DNA from: Methylaequor sp045563055
Lineage (GTDB): Bacteria > Pseudomonadota > Alphaproteobacteria > Methylaequorales > Methylaequoraceae
NCBI GenBank assembly: GCA_045563055.1
Contig: JBJKUR010000014.1
Location: 1 to 64,000 of the forward strand
Length of the DNA stretch: 64,000 bases
Direction of reading: 5' to 3'
Below, in pieces: positions 1-9,142 of the stretch. Below the pieces are notes generated by a model. That model saw only the letters and a list, made by a program, of their open reading frames with translations. It was not told the DNA's origin and searched no databases. The number at the start of each line of letters is the position of its first letter. The stretch's first letter is position 1. The position numbers and the translations under genes were made by a program.

Positions 1-1258
1 CACCATTAACTTTAGGGATTTGACTTAAATCATACATTTTTGTTTTGTTATTATTTATTAATACCAAAACATCCCCGATTTTAAATTTTTTCTTTATCCT
101 GAAATCTTTATCTTTTATAAGTTTCATATTTTCCTTACTAAGCGAAAGTTTAGAATTATCTCTCATTAAAACTTCAACCTTTTCTTTTCTAACTCTTGTA
201 ACAATACCTAACTTTTTATTAAATAAGCCTTCAGGTTTTTTAAAACTTTTAATTTTTTCTAGGGGTTTTTGTTTCCCTAGGTTTTTGAGTGGACCCTGCC
301 ATCCCTTCCTTTGAGAAAATTCGTTTATTCCAATTATGAATGATTCTTCTGCTTGCAATTGAATATTTTCATCCAGACTTGTCATTATTGTCATGCCACC
401 GTCATACAATTTACTTTCATTAAACCTAGAAATAATTTCTCTTCTAACTTCTTCTTTAAAAAAAGATGCCTTATTGTTCAGTATTTTTTTACTTTTAGAA
501 AGCTTAATAGGTTTATTCATCTCAAATGTAAATTCTTCCACTTGGATAAAGTTCTCGTCAAGCAGTCTCTTCAGAACCCAATTTCTTCTTTTCAAAGCTT
601 TAATAGGATTTTTGTATGGATTATAGGTCGATGGAGCTTTAGGAAGTGCTGCTAACATTGCCATTTCATCAAGATTTAAGTTCGATAAAGATTTATTAAA
701 ATAATTTAAAGATGCCGACCTAACTCCATAAGATCCTCCACCAAGATATATTTCATTCAGATATAACTCCATAATTTGTTCTTTCTCTAAAACTTTTTCC
801 ATTCGGAGTGCGAGAATTATTTCTCTAATTTTTCTTGTGTAAGAAATTTCATTTGTTAGCAAAAAGTTTTTTGCAACCTGCTGAGTTATTGTTGATGCTC
901 CCTCTGGTCTTTTATTTGTAAATGTTTTTAAAATATTCTTTATTAAAGCTCTGGATATACCTTTCAAATCTATGCCGTGATGAATGAAGAAATTGACATC
1001 CTCTGAAACTAGGAAACAATTAATAAGTTCGGTTGGAATTTCTTCATATTTAGCAAAAATTCTGTTTTCATTTGAATAATCTTCCAGAAAATTTCCATTA
1101 GAAGTATAGATTTTTGAGACTAACCTTGGTTGATAAAATGATAATTTATCAAAATTTGGTAAATCCTTTCCAAATATATAAATGATAAACACCCCAACTA
1201 GAAAAATAGTTATAATGGCAGTTAAAGAGAGTAATATAAAATTTGTTAAAATTTTCAT
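1..1258 (-). CDS. mrcA: Penicillin-binding protein 1A, bifunctional (partial, C-terminus outside window)
   Basis: The first 419 residues of a class A penicillin-binding protein are visible; the gene runs off the left edge. A membrane anchor spans about residues 5-29. The glycosyltransferase (GT51) domain follows, with the catalytic Glu in SEDVNFFIHHG (residues 85-95), GASTITQQVAKNF (120-132), a KIREIILALRMEK helix and the LYLNEIYLGGGSYGV motif near 165-180. The region after about 330 matches the linker/OB part; the transpeptidase domain with its SxxK serine is not in the window. It polymerises and crosslinks peptidoglycan in the periplasm. It starts 13 bases after the amidase stop on the same strand, so the two cell-wall genes probably form one operon. 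The start ATG lies just ahead of the hydrophobic anchor. Confidence 0.93.
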   Translation of the reverse strand, partial: MKILTNFILLSLTAIITIFLVGVFIIYIFGKDLPNFDKLSFYQPRLVSKIYTSNGNFLEDYSNENRIFAKYEEIPTELINCFLVSEDVNFFIHHGIDLKGISRALIKNILKTFTNKRPEGASTITQQVAKNFLLTNEISYTRKIREIILALRMEKVLEKEQIMELYLNEIYLGGGSYGVRSASLNYFNKSLSNLNLDEMAMLAALPKAPSTYNPYKNPIKALKRRNWVLKRLLDENFIQVEEFTFEMNKPIKLSKSKKILNNKASFFKEEVRREIISRFNESKLYDGGMTIMTSLDENIQLQAEESFIIGINEFSQRKGWQGPLKNLGKQKPLEKIKSFKKPEGLFNKKLGIVTRVRKEKVEVLMRDNSKLSLSKENMKLIKDKDFRIKKKFKIGDVLVLINNNKTKMYDLSQIPKVNG

Positions 1259-1271
1259 GATTCATTTACGC

Positions 1272-2333
1272 TTATTTATTATTTTGGTCTTTCCACTTAA
1301 AATAATCAATCACTCCTTTAACAATTTTATCGGATAGTTTTCTATGGTACTCGTTAGACATTAATAATTTAGAATCTTTTTTATTGGAAAGATACCCCAT
1401 TTCAATTAAAACTGATGGAATATCTAAAGATTTTAAAACAGCGAAACCAGCATATCTATGTGTTCTTTGAAGTAGATTCATATCCTTTCTGAATGACTTG
1501 ATTAGGTAATTGACTAATGAGCTTGACTGATTTAGTGTTTCTCTTTTAGTCAAATCTAATAAAATTGAAGTTACTTCAGAAGTTTCGCTAGATAAATCAA
1601 CACCATCAATTAAATCAGACCTATTTTCTCTTCTAGCTAATGCGGCGGCTTCTTTATCAGACGCATTTTCAGAAAGAGTATAAAGAGAAATACCTCTTGT
1701 TCTGGGATTCCTATGATAATCGGCATGTAGTGAAATGAAAATATCTGCATTATTTTTTTTTGCAATTCTTGTTCTTGTTCTTAACTTTAAAAACTTATCA
1801 GTATCTCTTGTAAGAATAACACTATAGTTTGTACTACTTTCAAATTTTTGTTTGAGTAATTTTGCAACTTTTAAAGTTATTACTTTTTCCTTTTTTTTAT
1901 AAAGCCCAACTGCACCTGAATCTTTTCCTCCATGCCCAGGGTCAATAATGATAGTTTTTTTTCGATGCTGACTTAATGAAAAATCTATAACTATCCTTGA
2001 ATAATTATTTTTTTTTTTTTTAAGTAAGTATATGTTTGTTGAATATATACTCTTCTTGAAAGAAAGTGACAGTTTTTGTTCTTTTTTATTATAACTTACT
2101 GATTGAAGATTACTTTTAGTCTTTATATTTTTGTTAATTGTAATATCTTCTTTAAAAGTAATTAATATTTTTTTGTTTTGAATCTTGTAATCAAATAGTG
2201 TGTCACTTGTTAAGTCCAGTACAATCCTTTTTTTTTCTTCATTAGATCCAAATCTTAAATTTACTAATTCAATAGAATATGCTTGATTATTATAAATAAT
2301 AAGAAAAAAGAGAAATTTTAAAAAGATTTTCAA
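1272..2333 (-). CDS. amiC: N-acetylmuramoyl-L-alanine amidase (AmiC-like, AMIN + Amidase_3)
   Basis: This 353-residue exported zinc amidase would cleave the amide bond between MurNAc and the stem peptide during cell separation. A signal peptide covers residues 1-20 (ends NNQAYS). An AMIN-like septal targeting domain fills about 22-118. Amidase_3 begins at IIIDPGHGGKDSG; zinc ligands are H134, E149 and H203 (in FISLHAD), and the catalytic Glu is E311 in VLIEMGYLSN. The length suits the AmiA/B/C family. It is transcribed just upstream of mrcA. The choice of amiC over amiA/amiB rests on the AMIN domain and is a family-level call. Confidence 0.93.
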   Translation of the reverse strand: MKIFLKFLFFLIIYNNQAYSIELVNLRFGSNEEKKRIVLDLTSDTLFDYKIQNKKILITFKEDITINKNIKTKSNLQSVSYNKKEQKLSLSFKKSIYSTNIYLLKKKKNNYSRIVIDFSLSQHRKKTIIIDPGHGGKDSGAVGLYKKKEKVITLKVAKLLKQKFESSTNYSVILTRDTDKFLKLRTRTRIAKKNNADIFISLHADYHRNPRTRGISLYTLSENASDKEAAALARRENRSDLIDGVDLSSETSEVTSILLDLTKRETLNQSSSLVNYLIKSFRKDMNLLQRTHRYAGFAVLKSLDIPSVLIEMGYLSNKKDSKLLMSNEYHRKLSDKIVKGVIDYFKWKDQNNK

Positions 2334-2462
2334 GGCAAATTTAGTTGTTTATACTAAATATAGTGTTTTTTTTAGGAAAAAATCAATATCTTCGATTTTT
2401 TTTTTTAATATTTTGTATATTATATTAATTAATATACTCAAAGAATTATAAGGATTTACTAA
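2334..2462. promoter_or_regulatory. Divergent amiC/rne intergenic region with inverted repeat
   Basis: This 129-base gap separates divergent amiC and rne. It holds a perfect 8-base inverted repeat, GTATATTA (2415-2422) and TAATATAC (2430-2437), with a 7-base loop TATTAAT, ending 25 bases before the rne start. It also has a weak hairpin AAAAAATC/GATTTTTT followed by a T-run near 2380-2410. A Shine-Dalgarno AAGGA sits 8 bases before the rne ATG. The repeat could be an operator or a 5' UTR stem; E. coli rne mRNA is autoregulated through its 5' UTR, but no homology to that element is visible. Confidence 0.45.
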
Positions 2463-4485
2463 ATGAAGAAGAAAATGTTAATAGACGGATCTGAGGGAAA
2501 TCTCGTTAGAGTTGCGATGATAGATGAAAATAATTTAATTGACTACGAATCAGAAAAAGTAAAAAACGAGAGAATTAAAGGCAATATTTATCTTGCAAAG
2601 ATTGTAAGAGTTGAGCCGTCTCTTCAAGCAGCTTTTGTAGATTATGGAGGAAATAAACATGGCTTTCTGGCTTATAATGAAATTCATCCAGATTATTTCA
2701 AAATCCCAACAGCAGATAAAAAAAAATTATTGCAGCAAGAATTGGAGGCTTCAAAATCAATCCCAATTGATGAAGATGAAGAATTTGACGAAAATACTGA
2801 AAATCAAGTGGTTAAATTGCACAACAATAAAAATCAAAAAGGGTTCTTAAATAAAGTATTTGATTTTTTTAATTACAAACCAATTGACGAATTACCAAAC
2901 TATCGAGAAAGGAAAAAAAGAAAATTCAAACCAATCCAAAAAAGTAAACAAATAATTTTTCATAGAAAATATAGTATTCAAGAAGTTATCAAAAGCAATC
3001 AAGTGATACTTATTCAAGTTGTAAAAGAGGAAAGAGGTAATAAAGGAGCGGCAGTTACAACTAGATTGTCGTTAGCAGGGAAGTATTGTGTATTAATGCC
3101 TAACACCAACAAAGGTGGGGGTATTTCCAGAAAAGTAGAGGATTTAAAGCAAAGAAAAAAGTTAAAAGATATTTTACATAAACTCAATATAAAAAAAGGA
3201 ATGGGAGTAATTATTAGAACAGCTGGCCAAATTATGGGAATAAAAGAAATAAAAAGAGACTATACTTCCCTAATTAAACTTTGGTCTGAAATTACATCAA
3301 AGACTATAAAATCTAACGCTCCATGCCTAATTCATGAAGAGGACAACTTAATAAAAAGGTGTTTGAGAGATTATTTTGACTCAACTTATAACGAAATCCT
3401 TATAAATGATAAAAATATTCTCAAAAAATCGAAAGAGATAATAAAACAATTTATGCCAAGGTTCTCTTAAGTCTCTTAAACTTTATCATGAAAAAATACC
3501 TCTTTTTGCTGCTCACGATTTAGAAAAAAAAATAATTGGCATCAATAATCCTACAGTTAACTTAAAATCTGGTGGTTATCTTGTTATAAACCAAACAGAA
3601 GCTTTGGTATCAATTGATATCAATTCAGGTAGATATACAAAGCAAAGAAATATCGAAGATACTGCTTTTAAAACAAATCTAGAGGCTGCAGAGGAGATTA
3701 GCAGGCAACTAAGAATAAGAGACCTAGCAGGACTAGTTGTCATCGACTTTATTGATATGTTGGATAGAGGTCATAATTTTAAAGTCGAAAAAAAACTTAA
3801 AGAATATATAAGACATGACAGAGCAAGAGTTCAAATTGGAAGAATAAGTAACTTTGGATTATTGGAGTTATCTAGGCAAAGATTAAAAGTAACAACAGAT
3901 ACAGTTATGTCATCCAGGTGCCATCTTTGTAATGGTTACGGAAGTGTGATATCTAAAGACTTTCTTTTAGAACAACTTGTAAAAGTTTGTAACGAATACT
4001 CCTACAAAAAAATATATAGAAATATTTACCTAATGGTGGGAGAAGATCTTTCAAAGTTTGTCGCAAATAAAATCAAAAATTTAAAGGCTTCAGAAAAATT
4101 TTCTAAAAAGATCTCTATCGTCAATTTTCCTTCCTTAAAAGATAACGAATATTTAATTTGTTCTGCTACAGAAGTACTTTATAAACATTGTCATGAGGGA
4201 ACCAAAGTTGAAAGCTTTTCAGATTATATAAAAACTAAAAAAGAAACATCCGAAGATATCAAAGATGTAAACACTTCAAATGATGATGAAATTGATAATG
4301 ATAAAAAAGTCATCCAAAAAAGGGTTAGCTACAGAGCTAAAGCAAATGAAGTCGGTGATAGTAATTTAGTTAAAAATAGAACTGATAAAAGTGATCTTAA
4401 AAAACAAAAAATTAAAAATATGAAAGTTTTACAGGATAACAAAACAAAAAAAGAGGAAAAAAAGCAAGGTTGGTGGACTCAGTAA
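2463..4485 (+). CDS. rne: Ribonuclease E (Rne/Rng family), interrupted by a +1 frameshift
   Basis: This is an endoribonuclease for mRNA decay and rRNA processing, encoded in two frames. Part one (2463-3470) has the S1 domain (GNIYLAKIVRVEPSLQAAFVDYG) carrying the long basic/acidic insert usual in alphaproteobacteria, then the start of the catalytic core. It stops at TAA 3468-3470. Part two continues in the +1 frame from about 3469, with KLYHEKIPLF, the DNase I-like metal site (VSIDINSG; VVIDFIDM) and the Zn-link CHLCNGYG. It ends in an acidic/basic tail finishing GWWTQ, like alphaproteobacterial RNase E. Skipping base 3468 gives a 673-residue protein with family spacing restored exactly (MPRFSKSLKLY). 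The tail is much shorter than the E. coli degradosome scaffold. Any start at 3604 is an artefact. It could be an assembly error, a real mutation or programmed frameshifting; see the finding. Confidence 0.9.
3456..3480 (+). other. rne frameshift site (possible +1 recoding signal)
   Basis: The zero frame reads CCA AGG TTC TCT TAA G. An SD-like AAGG (3458-3461) lies three bases before TCT and immediately before stop TAA. This is the same spacing as AGGGGG-UAU-CUU-UGA in the known prfB recoding site. A 9-base near-perfect tandem repeat, TCTCTTAAG/TCTCTTAAA, covers 3463-3480. The P-site codon UCU is not as slippery as the CUU of prfB, so programmed use is inferred, not shown. Confidence 0.4.
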
Positions 4486-5633
4486 TTAGTTTTTAGCCAT
4501 TTTGCAAGTTTTTTTGCACCCTCTATTACTTTTTCTGGGTCTGAGGAAAAAGATAATCGTACTGTAGAATTACCGTTCCTTTTATCAAAATCCAGACCAG
4601 GAGTAATAACAACTCCGGTTTCATTCATCACCTTTGTTACAAAATCGAAAGAATTTAATTTTGTCTTGCTTATGTTTAAATAAAAGTAAAACGCTCCCTT
4701 TGGTATTTCAAATTTTGCTATAGATTGAGTTTTTAAAATTTGGACCACTTTATCTCTAGTACTTCTATAATGATTTACAATTTTTTTAAGTTCATCAATA
4801 CAATCAAAAATTTTTAATGCTGAATATTGCGCTATATTACCTGAGGAAATGAATAAATTTTGAGACAACTTTAGGAAATTATTTGTTAATTTTCTTGGAA
4901 TAATTGTCCAACCAAGTCTCCAACCTGGCATACAAAAAAATTTTGAAAAACTATTAATAACTATCACATTTTCCCCATAATTCAAAAGTGATGGAGTTTT
5001 TCCCTCATACTCTATACCATGATATATCTCATCAGAAATTAAAACTATCTTATTTTGAGAGCAAAATTCATATATATAACTCAATTCACCTTGTGAAAAA
5101 ACCTGTCCATTAGGGTTATTTGGGTTTGAAATGATTAATCCGTCAATATTTTTCATAGAAAAAGACATTAAATCAATTTTTTCTATTTTATTTGGATAAA
5201 TTTCAACAACATTGATATTCAAAGATTTCAGAATATTGCGATACGCTGGGTATACTGGGTTAAAAATTGCTACTTTAGACCCAGGGTCAAAACAAGAAAG
5301 AAAAGATAAGAGAAAAGCACCTGATGATCCAGTGGTTATGAAGACCTGATCCTTATCCACATCGATCTCATAATTAGTCAAATAGTACTCAGAAATCTTT
5401 TGTCTTAAATCAAGGATTCCATTCGAAGGAGTGTAACCAGGAATTTTTTTTTTTGTAAGAGCTCTTGCTTCATTTAAAACTTTCTTAGGAGTCATAAATA
5501 AGGGTTCGCCTAATTCTAAATGAAAAATTTTTTTACCAGTCGATTCGAGTTTATTAGCGCTATATAATAGATCCATGACATAAAATGAATCTATGTCAGA
5601 TCTTAATGAAGGAAGGTATGTAGTTTTTTTCAT
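4479..5633 (-). CDS. Pyridoxal-phosphate aminotransferase, class I/II (aspartate aminotransferase-like)
   Basis: This 384-residue fold-type I aminotransferase has all the PLP-binding landmarks. They are the SNPNNPNG loop (169-176), DEIYHG (201-206), the Schiff-base lysine K231 in NSFSKFFCMPGWRLGW, and R239. The C-terminal arginine in STVRLSFS would bind the substrate alpha-carboxylate. The N-terminal LELGEP motif is typical of the aspartate/aromatic/alanine aminotransferase group; the exact amino donor cannot be read from sequence. Its end overlaps the end of rne by 7 bases (convergent), and its start lies only 19 bases from the divergent bepA-like gene. Confidence 0.85.
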   Translation of the reverse strand: MKKTTYLPSLRSDIDSFYVMDLLYSANKLESTGKKIFHLELGEPLFMTPKKVLNEARALTKKKIPGYTPSNGILDLRQKISEYYLTNYEIDVDKDQVFITTGSSGAFLLSFLSCFDPGSKVAIFNPVYPAYRNILKSLNINVVEIYPNKIEKIDLMSFSMKNIDGLIISNPNNPNGQVFSQGELSYIYEFCSQNKIVLISDEIYHGIEYEGKTPSLLNYGENVIVINSFSKFFCMPGWRLGWTIIPRKLTNNFLKLSQNLFISSGNIAQYSALKIFDCIDELKKIVNHYRSTRDKVVQILKTQSIAKFEIPKGAFYFYLNISKTKLNSFDFVTKVMNETGVVITPGLDFDKRNGNSTVRLSFSSDPEKVIEGAKKLAKWLKTNY

Positions 5634-5652
5634 TAAAAATTTAGTAAGTTAA

Positions 5653-6948
5653 ATGAGATTAATAGTTACTTTTATAATATTATTTTACATCAAATTTTCT
5701 CAGGCTGACCAGATCAACATTATTAGAGATGCTGAAATCGAAAACCTACTAAAAGACATTAGCAAAATTTTAGTGAAAGAAACAGAGTTAGAAAAGGATA
5801 ATTTAAAATTTTTTATAGATAATAAAAAGTACATAAATGCACTAGTAACTCCCGAAAAGAAATTCTTTTTTACAACGGAGCTTTTATTGAAGAGCAAAGA
5901 GATTGATGACCTAGCTGGAGTAATATCTCATGAGATTGGGCATATAATAGGAGGGCATTTTCAAAAAAGGCAAATGGCAATGGAAAAATCTTCAGCTATA
6001 AATATTTTATCTTCCATTTTAGCAATTGGAGCAATTGTAGGTGGTGCATATGACGCTGGTTCCGCCATTTTGATGGGAGGTCAGCAGTTAAGCGGTGCAA
6101 AACTATTATCTTTTTCAAGGTCTCAAGAATCTCTTGCTGATCAGACAGCTATTCGATTGTTAAAGAAAAATGGATTTTCATTACAGGGACTAATAAATAT
6201 TTTTGAAGAAATACAAAGAAATGAAAAAATAAAGAAAGTTAATCCTTACTTTTTAACTCACCCCTTGTCTACCGAGAGAATTAGAAATATAAAATTGAAT
6301 TTTGATAACCAAAAAACAAAAGAATATAAGAAACTTAGATATAGATTTAATCTTGCTAAAGCAAAGTTAAATGGTTTCTTTCTCAAGAAAAATCAAATTA
6401 ATGCTATCTATACTGATAAAAATAAAATTGAAAGTCTATATGCTCACGCTTTAAATAATTATAGAGTTGGGAAACTTCATGATGCTATACTTTTTGTAGA
6501 AAAATGCTCGCAAATTGATCCACTTAATCCATATTTTTATGAATTGAGGGGGCAGATCTTATTTGAAGATGGATCATTTGACAAAGCAATACAATCGTTC
6601 CTTAAAGCTAAAATGATTCTTCCAGGTGAAAAAGGGTTTGAACTTTTTCTTGCAAAATCACTTTATCATAGTGGAAGTAAGAATAACCAAGAAAGATCCA
6701 TTGATCTTCTTCTGTCTTATATTAAAAAAGATGAATTTCCTATTGATGCATGGCACTATTTAGGATTAAACTATGGAAAATTAAAAATGATAGATTATTC
6801 TTCGTATGCATTTGCCGAAAAATATCTACTGACAAATAAAATTGATAATGCAAAGCTACACATAAATAGAGCAAAAAAAATAACTAAAGATCCAATATTA
6901 TTGAAGAAATTATCTGATTTAGAATATGAAATAAAGAAAAGAAAATGA
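5653..6948 (+). CDS. bepA: M48 family metalloprotease with TPR repeats (BepA/YfgC-like)
   Basis: This 431-residue periplasmic zinc protease would take part in outer-membrane protein quality control. A signal peptide (residues 1-18, ends KFSQA) precedes the M48 domain with HEIGH at 93-97 and the third ligand E159 in SRSQESLADQ. Hydrophobic Ala/Gly-rich segments at about 113-145 lie between them, as in the family. TPR-like helical repeats run from about 265 to the end. In E. coli, BepA helps LptD assembly or degrades stalled substrates. The stop overlaps the aroQ start by 4 bases (ATGA), so the two are co-translated. Confidence 0.85.
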   Translation: MRLIVTFIILFYIKFSQADQINIIRDAEIENLLKDISKILVKETELEKDNLKFFIDNKKYINALVTPEKKFFFTTELLLKSKEIDDLAGVISHEIGHIIGGHFQKRQMAMEKSSAINILSSILAIGAIVGGAYDAGSAILMGGQQLSGAKLLSFSRSQESLADQTAIRLLKKNGFSLQGLINIFEEIQRNEKIKKVNPYFLTHPLSTERIRNIKLNFDNQKTKEYKKLRYRFNLAKAKLNGFFLKKNQINAIYTDKNKIESLYAHALNNYRVGKLHDAILFVEKCSQIDPLNPYFYELRGQILFEDGSFDKAIQSFLKAKMILPGEKGFELFLAKSLYHSGSKNNQERSIDLLLSYIKKDEFPIDAWHYLGLNYGKLKMIDYSSYAFAEKYLLTNKIDNAKLHINRAKKITKDPILLKKLSDLEYEIKKRK

Positions 6949-7370
6949 AAAAAATTTTAATTATCAATGGACCTAATTTAAACTTGCTAGGGCAAAGAGA
7001 AACTCACTTGTACGGAGAGAAATCCTTGGAAGACATAGAAAGAGAGTCTACTAATCACTTTAAAAATGAAAAAATGAATTTACATTTCTTCCAAAGCAAC
7101 TCAGAAAGTGATATAATTGACAAGATTCAAAACGCGAAATCATTTGATGCTTTGATCATTAATGCAGGAGCTTTTACTCATACCTCAATTGCAATCCATG
7201 ATGCATTGAAAATTTTGGAAATTCCAAAAGTTGAGGTTCATATTTCAAATATTTATAATAGGGAGGAATTTAGAAAAAACTCATTTATAAGTCCTGTTGT
7301 AAATGGTATTATCGCAGGGTTTGGAACAAACGTTTATATCGTTGCAATAAATTCATTAAAATATTTGTAG
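6945..7370 (+). CDS. aroQ: 3-dehydroquinate dehydratase, type II
   Basis: This 141-residue cytosolic enzyme of the shikimate pathway dehydrates 3-dehydroquinate to 3-dehydroshikimate. The type II signature is clear: INGPNLNLLGQRETHLYG with catalytic Tyr23 near the N-terminus, INAGAFTHTSIAIHDAL (72-88) and catalytic His99 in VEVHISN. The length is normal for the dodecameric family. It is followed after one base by accB; the order aroQ-accB-accC is widespread in proteobacteria, which supports all three calls. Confidence 0.95.
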   Translation: MKKILIINGPNLNLLGQRETHLYGEKSLEDIERESTNHFKNEKMNLHFFQSNSESDIIDKIQNAKSFDALIINAGAFTHTSIAIHDALKILEIPKVEVHISNIYNREEFRKNSFISPVVNGIIAGFGTNVYIVAINSLKYL

Positions 7371-7371
7371 A

Positions 7372-7806
7372 ATGACAAAGCTAAACAAAGATATTACAGA
7401 TGATATTAAAAAATTATCAAAGTTAATGGAAATTAACAACTTGAGTGAGCTTTCAATATCTGATGGGAAGCTTACATTTAGTTTAAAAAGAAATCCTGTT
7501 AATATTAAGAATGTTGAACATATTGTTGAAAACAATGAATTTAAAGAAAAAGAAAATGACACTCCCAAAACTGATAAATCACTAAAATCTCCTCTGGTAG
7601 GTACTGCTTACTTAAGCCCTGAACCAGGCGCGAAACAGTTTATTGAAGTTGGTCAAGTTGTTAAAATAGGTCAAGTGTTATTGATTATCGAAGCTATGAA
7701 AACTATGAATGAAATTGTGGCTGATAGAAATGGAATAGTTAAAAAAATATTTATTAAAAATGAATCTCCTGTAGAGTTTGGAGAACCTCTAGTTTTGATA
7801 GAATAA
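7372..7806 (+). CDS. accB: Acetyl-CoA carboxylase biotin carboxyl carrier protein
   Basis: This 144-residue BCCP shuttles carboxybiotin between AccC and the carboxyltransferase at the first step of fatty acid synthesis. A biotinyl domain occupies about 73-144 with the biotin-accepting lysine K110 in IEAMKTMNE. The E. coli motif is EAMKMMNQ, so the Thr after the lysine is a mild variant. The N-terminal half is a helical dimerisation part and a charged linker. The final A of its TAA stop is the A of the accC ATG (1-base overlap). Confidence 0.95.
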   Translation: MTKLNKDITDDIKKLSKLMEINNLSELSISDGKLTFSLKRNPVNIKNVEHIVENNEFKEKENDTPKTDKSLKSPLVGTAYLSPEPGAKQFIEVGQVVKIGQVLLIIEAMKTMNEIVADRNGIVKKIFIKNESPVEFGEPLVLIE

Positions 7807-9140
7807 TGTTGAAAAAAATTTTAGTAGCAAATAGAGGGGAGATTGCACTTCGTATTCTTAGGGCTTGTAAAGAACTTGGCATCAAAACTGTCGTTGTTCA
7901 TTCCACTGCAGATGAAAAAGAGATGTTTGTTAGATTGGCCGATGAGAGTGTTTGTATCGGACCACCCCAAGTCAAAAACTCATATCTTAATATCCCCTCA
8001 ATTATTTCTGCTGCAACAATTGCGAATGTCGATGCTATTCACCCAGGAATTGGAATGTTATCTGAAAATTCAAATTTTGCGAAAGTGGTTGATGATCATG
8101 GTTTCAAATTCATTGGACCAAAGTTTGAGCATATTGAGAAAATGGCTAATAAAATAAAAGCTAAAAACTTTGCAAAAGAACTTGGCTTGCCTATAATTCC
8201 TGGGAGTAAAAAAAATATTAAAAATCTCTCAGAAGCCAAAAATATATCTAAAGATATTGGATATCCAATTCTCATTAAAGCCAGTAATGGTGGAGGTGGT
8301 AGAGGTATTAAAAAAGTTTTAAAAGAACAAGATCTCAAAGAAAACTTTATACTTGCAAAAAAAGAAGCAAACCAAAGCTTTGGAAACGATGATGTGTATA
8401 TCGAAAAATTTATCGAAAACCCAAGACATATCGAGGTTCAAATCATAGGTGATGAGGACGGAAATCTTCTTCATCTCGGTGAAAGAGAATGTTCTATTCA
8501 AAGAAGAAATCAGAAAATTATTGAAGAGTGCCCTAGTCCTGCAATTAATAATCAAGAAAGAAAAGATGTTTGTGAAACTACTATCAACGCTTTAAGAAAT
8601 GTTGGTTATCAAAGTTTAGGAACTGTAGAATACTTATACAGCAATGGAAAGTTTTACTTTATTGAAATGAATACACGACTACAAGTTGAACATACCATTA
8701 CAGAAGAAGTATATAATATTGATATAGTAAAAGAACAAATCAATGTTGCATCAGGTGAGAGTCTATCCATATCGCAAGGAGAAATAAAAAAAACATGTCA
8801 CTCAATTGAATGTAGAATCAATGCTGAGAATCCAATTACGATGTTTCCCTCTACTGGCTTGGTTAAAACATACCACCCCCCTGGTGGACCTGGAATTAGG
8901 ATAGATTCCCTACTTTATTCTGGATGTAGTGTTACTTCTTTTTATGATGGCTTGGTTGCTAAAATTATTTCAAAGGGTAAAACCAGGAAGGAATGTATAA
9001 TGAGGCTTAATAGAGCCCTTGATGAATACGTGATTGAAGGTATTGATACCAACATTCAATTGCTAAAAAGAATTCTGAATCACAGAAATTTTTTTGAAGC
9101 AAAATTCGATATTGGCTGGTATGATAGATTGAATTCGTAA
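7806..9140 (+). CDS. accC: Acetyl-CoA carboxylase, biotin carboxylase subunit
   Basis: This 444-residue ATP-grasp enzyme carboxylates biotin on AccB with bicarbonate and ATP. It has the biotin carboxylase N-domain (KILVANRGEIALRI), the glycine-rich ATP loop KASNGGGGRG (158-167), the metal-binding FIEMNTRLQVEH and the C-domain. The usual HPGYGFLSEN motif reads HPGIGMLSEN here (79-88), replacing the aromatic residues, and the usual EHPVTE reads EHTITE. The catalytic positions are kept, so I take it as functional. accB-accC overlap suggests coupled translation. Confidence 0.95.
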   Translation: MLKKILVANRGEIALRILRACKELGIKTVVVHSTADEKEMFVRLADESVCIGPPQVKNSYLNIPSIISAATIANVDAIHPGIGMLSENSNFAKVVDDHGFKFIGPKFEHIEKMANKIKAKNFAKELGLPIIPGSKKNIKNLSEAKNISKDIGYPILIKASNGGGGRGIKKVLKEQDLKENFILAKKEANQSFGNDDVYIEKFIENPRHIEVQIIGDEDGNLLHLGERECSIQRRNQKIIEECPSPAINNQERKDVCETTINALRNVGYQSLGTVEYLYSNGKFYFIEMNTRLQVEHTITEEVYNIDIVKEQINVASGESLSISQGEIKKTCHSIECRINAENPITMFPSTGLVKTYHPPGGPGIRIDSLLYSGCSVTSFYDGLVAKIISKGKTRKECIMRLNRALDEYVIEGIDTNIQLLKRILNHRNFFEAKFDIGWYDRLNS

Positions 9141-9142
9141 CC

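Noticed and set aside
45..655. Hydrophobic plus-strand frames in the first kilobase
   Set aside because: They are antisense to the clear PBP1A coding sequence.
3604..4485. A separate gene starting at ATG/GTG 3604 for the second part of RNase E
   Set aside because: It would begin in the middle of the catalytic DNase I-like subdomain; homologous sequence is present in the same frame from 3469.
7806..9140. AccC inactivated by HPGIGMLSEN in place of HPGYGFLSEN
   Set aside because: Catalytic and ATP-binding residues are kept, and accB-accC coupling is intact, so it is more likely a lineage variant.
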